Below, piece after piece: positions 32,568-32,700 of a stretch of 32,700 nucleotides of DNA. Source of the DNA: an uncultured Myxococcales bacterium (GTDB lineage: Bacteria > Myxococcota_A > Polyangia > Polyangiales > Houyiibacteriaceae); assembly GCA_937893795.1 (NCBI GenBank), contig CALCTH010000620.1, positions 1-32,700 of the forward strand, in the 5' to 3' direction. The notes under the pieces were generated by a model. It saw only the letters and a program-made list of their open reading frames with translations, was not told the origin of the DNA and made no database searches. Each line of letters begins with the position of its first letter. The stretch's first letter is position 1. Position numbers and translations under genes: made by a program.

Positions 32568-32651
32568 GCGGAAGTGGTGGAATTGGCAGACACGCAGGTT
32601 TCAGGTACCTGTGTCCGAAAGGACGTGGAGGTTCGAGTCCTCTCTTCCGCA
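32568..32651 (+). tRNA. tRNA-Leu (anticodon CAG)
   Basis: An 84-base class II tRNA. The acceptor arms GCGGAAG (32568-32574) and CTTCCGC (32644-32650) pair perfectly. The anticodon stem CAGGT / ACCTG encloses loop TTCAGGT with anticodon CAG, which reads CUG, a major leucine codon in GC-rich genomes. The long variable arm GTCC-GAAA-GGAC and the TTCGAGT loop are typical of leucine tRNAs. The discriminator is A; the following bases are CCCA, so the CCA end does not appear to be encoded exactly. Confidence 0.97.
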
Positions 32652-32659
32652 CCCATGTC

Positions 32660-32678
32660 GGCCCCCTCCGGGGGCCTT
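32660..32678 (+). terminator. Intrinsic terminator after tRNA-Leu
   Basis: Stem GGCCCCC / GGGGGCC with a three-base loop TCC, followed by TTCGTCGTTTCG. It starts nine bases after the tRNA end. Confidence 0.7.
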
Positions 32679-32700
32679 CGTCGTTTCGAGGACCCGGCGA

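Noticed and set aside
32568-32700. Integration of a mobile element at the tRNA-Leu 3' end
   Set aside because: No repeat of the tRNA end and no integrase occurs within the window; the sequence after the tRNA is an ordinary terminator. Events beyond the right edge cannot be excluded.

Overview
The window reads as chromosomal DNA from a high-GC, gene-dense bacterium, most likely a myxobacterium (Myxococcota, possibly Polyangiales or Sandaracinaceae-like). The evidence is indirect but consistent: GC near 70 percent, FHA and Hanks-type Ser/Thr kinases, a class III cyclase, a PilZ protein, a soluble GAF/PAS chemoreceptor, a CarA/CarH-type B12-domain regulator beside a carotenoid desaturase, and several lipoproteins including a giant RCC1-repeat one. 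No phage, plasmid, insertion sequence, CRISPR or restriction gene is visible.

Layout. 1-2100 (minus): end of an FHA gene, then purK and purE overlapping by ATGA. 2248-2556: a small winged-helix regulator, followed by a gene-free stretch with short tandem repeats. 3043-5483 (minus): a GAF-GAF-PAS-MCP chemoreceptor broken by a one-base frameshift at about 4585. 5744-7636: a PAS-PAS hybrid histidine kinase, divergent from the receptor across a control region with nested palindromes. 7641-8537 (minus): a MerR/B12-domain regulator. 8972-10576: a CrtI-type phytoene desaturase. 10572-10700: a 35-bp tandem array of hairpins between convergent genes. 10688-12375 (minus): a Ser/Thr kinase and a TSUP permease. 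12471-13844 (minus): a beta-propeller lipoprotein. 13968-14324: a DUF971 protein.

14555-19153 encodes a lipoprotein of about 1530 residues with some 27 cysteine-paired RCC1-like repeats. Its GC is visibly lower than its surroundings, and its last repeats seem to continue past the stop in another frame. After it come an MsbA-type ABC exporter, a small Cys-rich lipoprotein and a lipase-like hydrolase (plus), then an HSL-type esterase (minus).

23476-28635 is the most interesting block: four tightly spaced plus-strand genes encoding an RRM RNA-binding protein with an Arg/Gly-rich tail and an apparent ATC start codon, a Ser/Thr kinase with an N-terminal zinc-ribbon-like motif and a coiled-coil C-terminus, a GAF-class III adenylyl cyclase overlapping it by ATGA, and a degenerate ParA/MinD-like domain fused to PilZ. 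I infer a signalling operon joining RNA binding, phosphorylation, cAMP and possibly c-di-GMP.

The right end has a small lipoprotein, a DUF4375-like protein, two divergent glutathione S-transferases, an SMP-30-type lactonase, a small monooxygenase-fold protein, and tRNA-Leu(CAG) with its terminator. All functions are read from motifs by eye; no database search was run.
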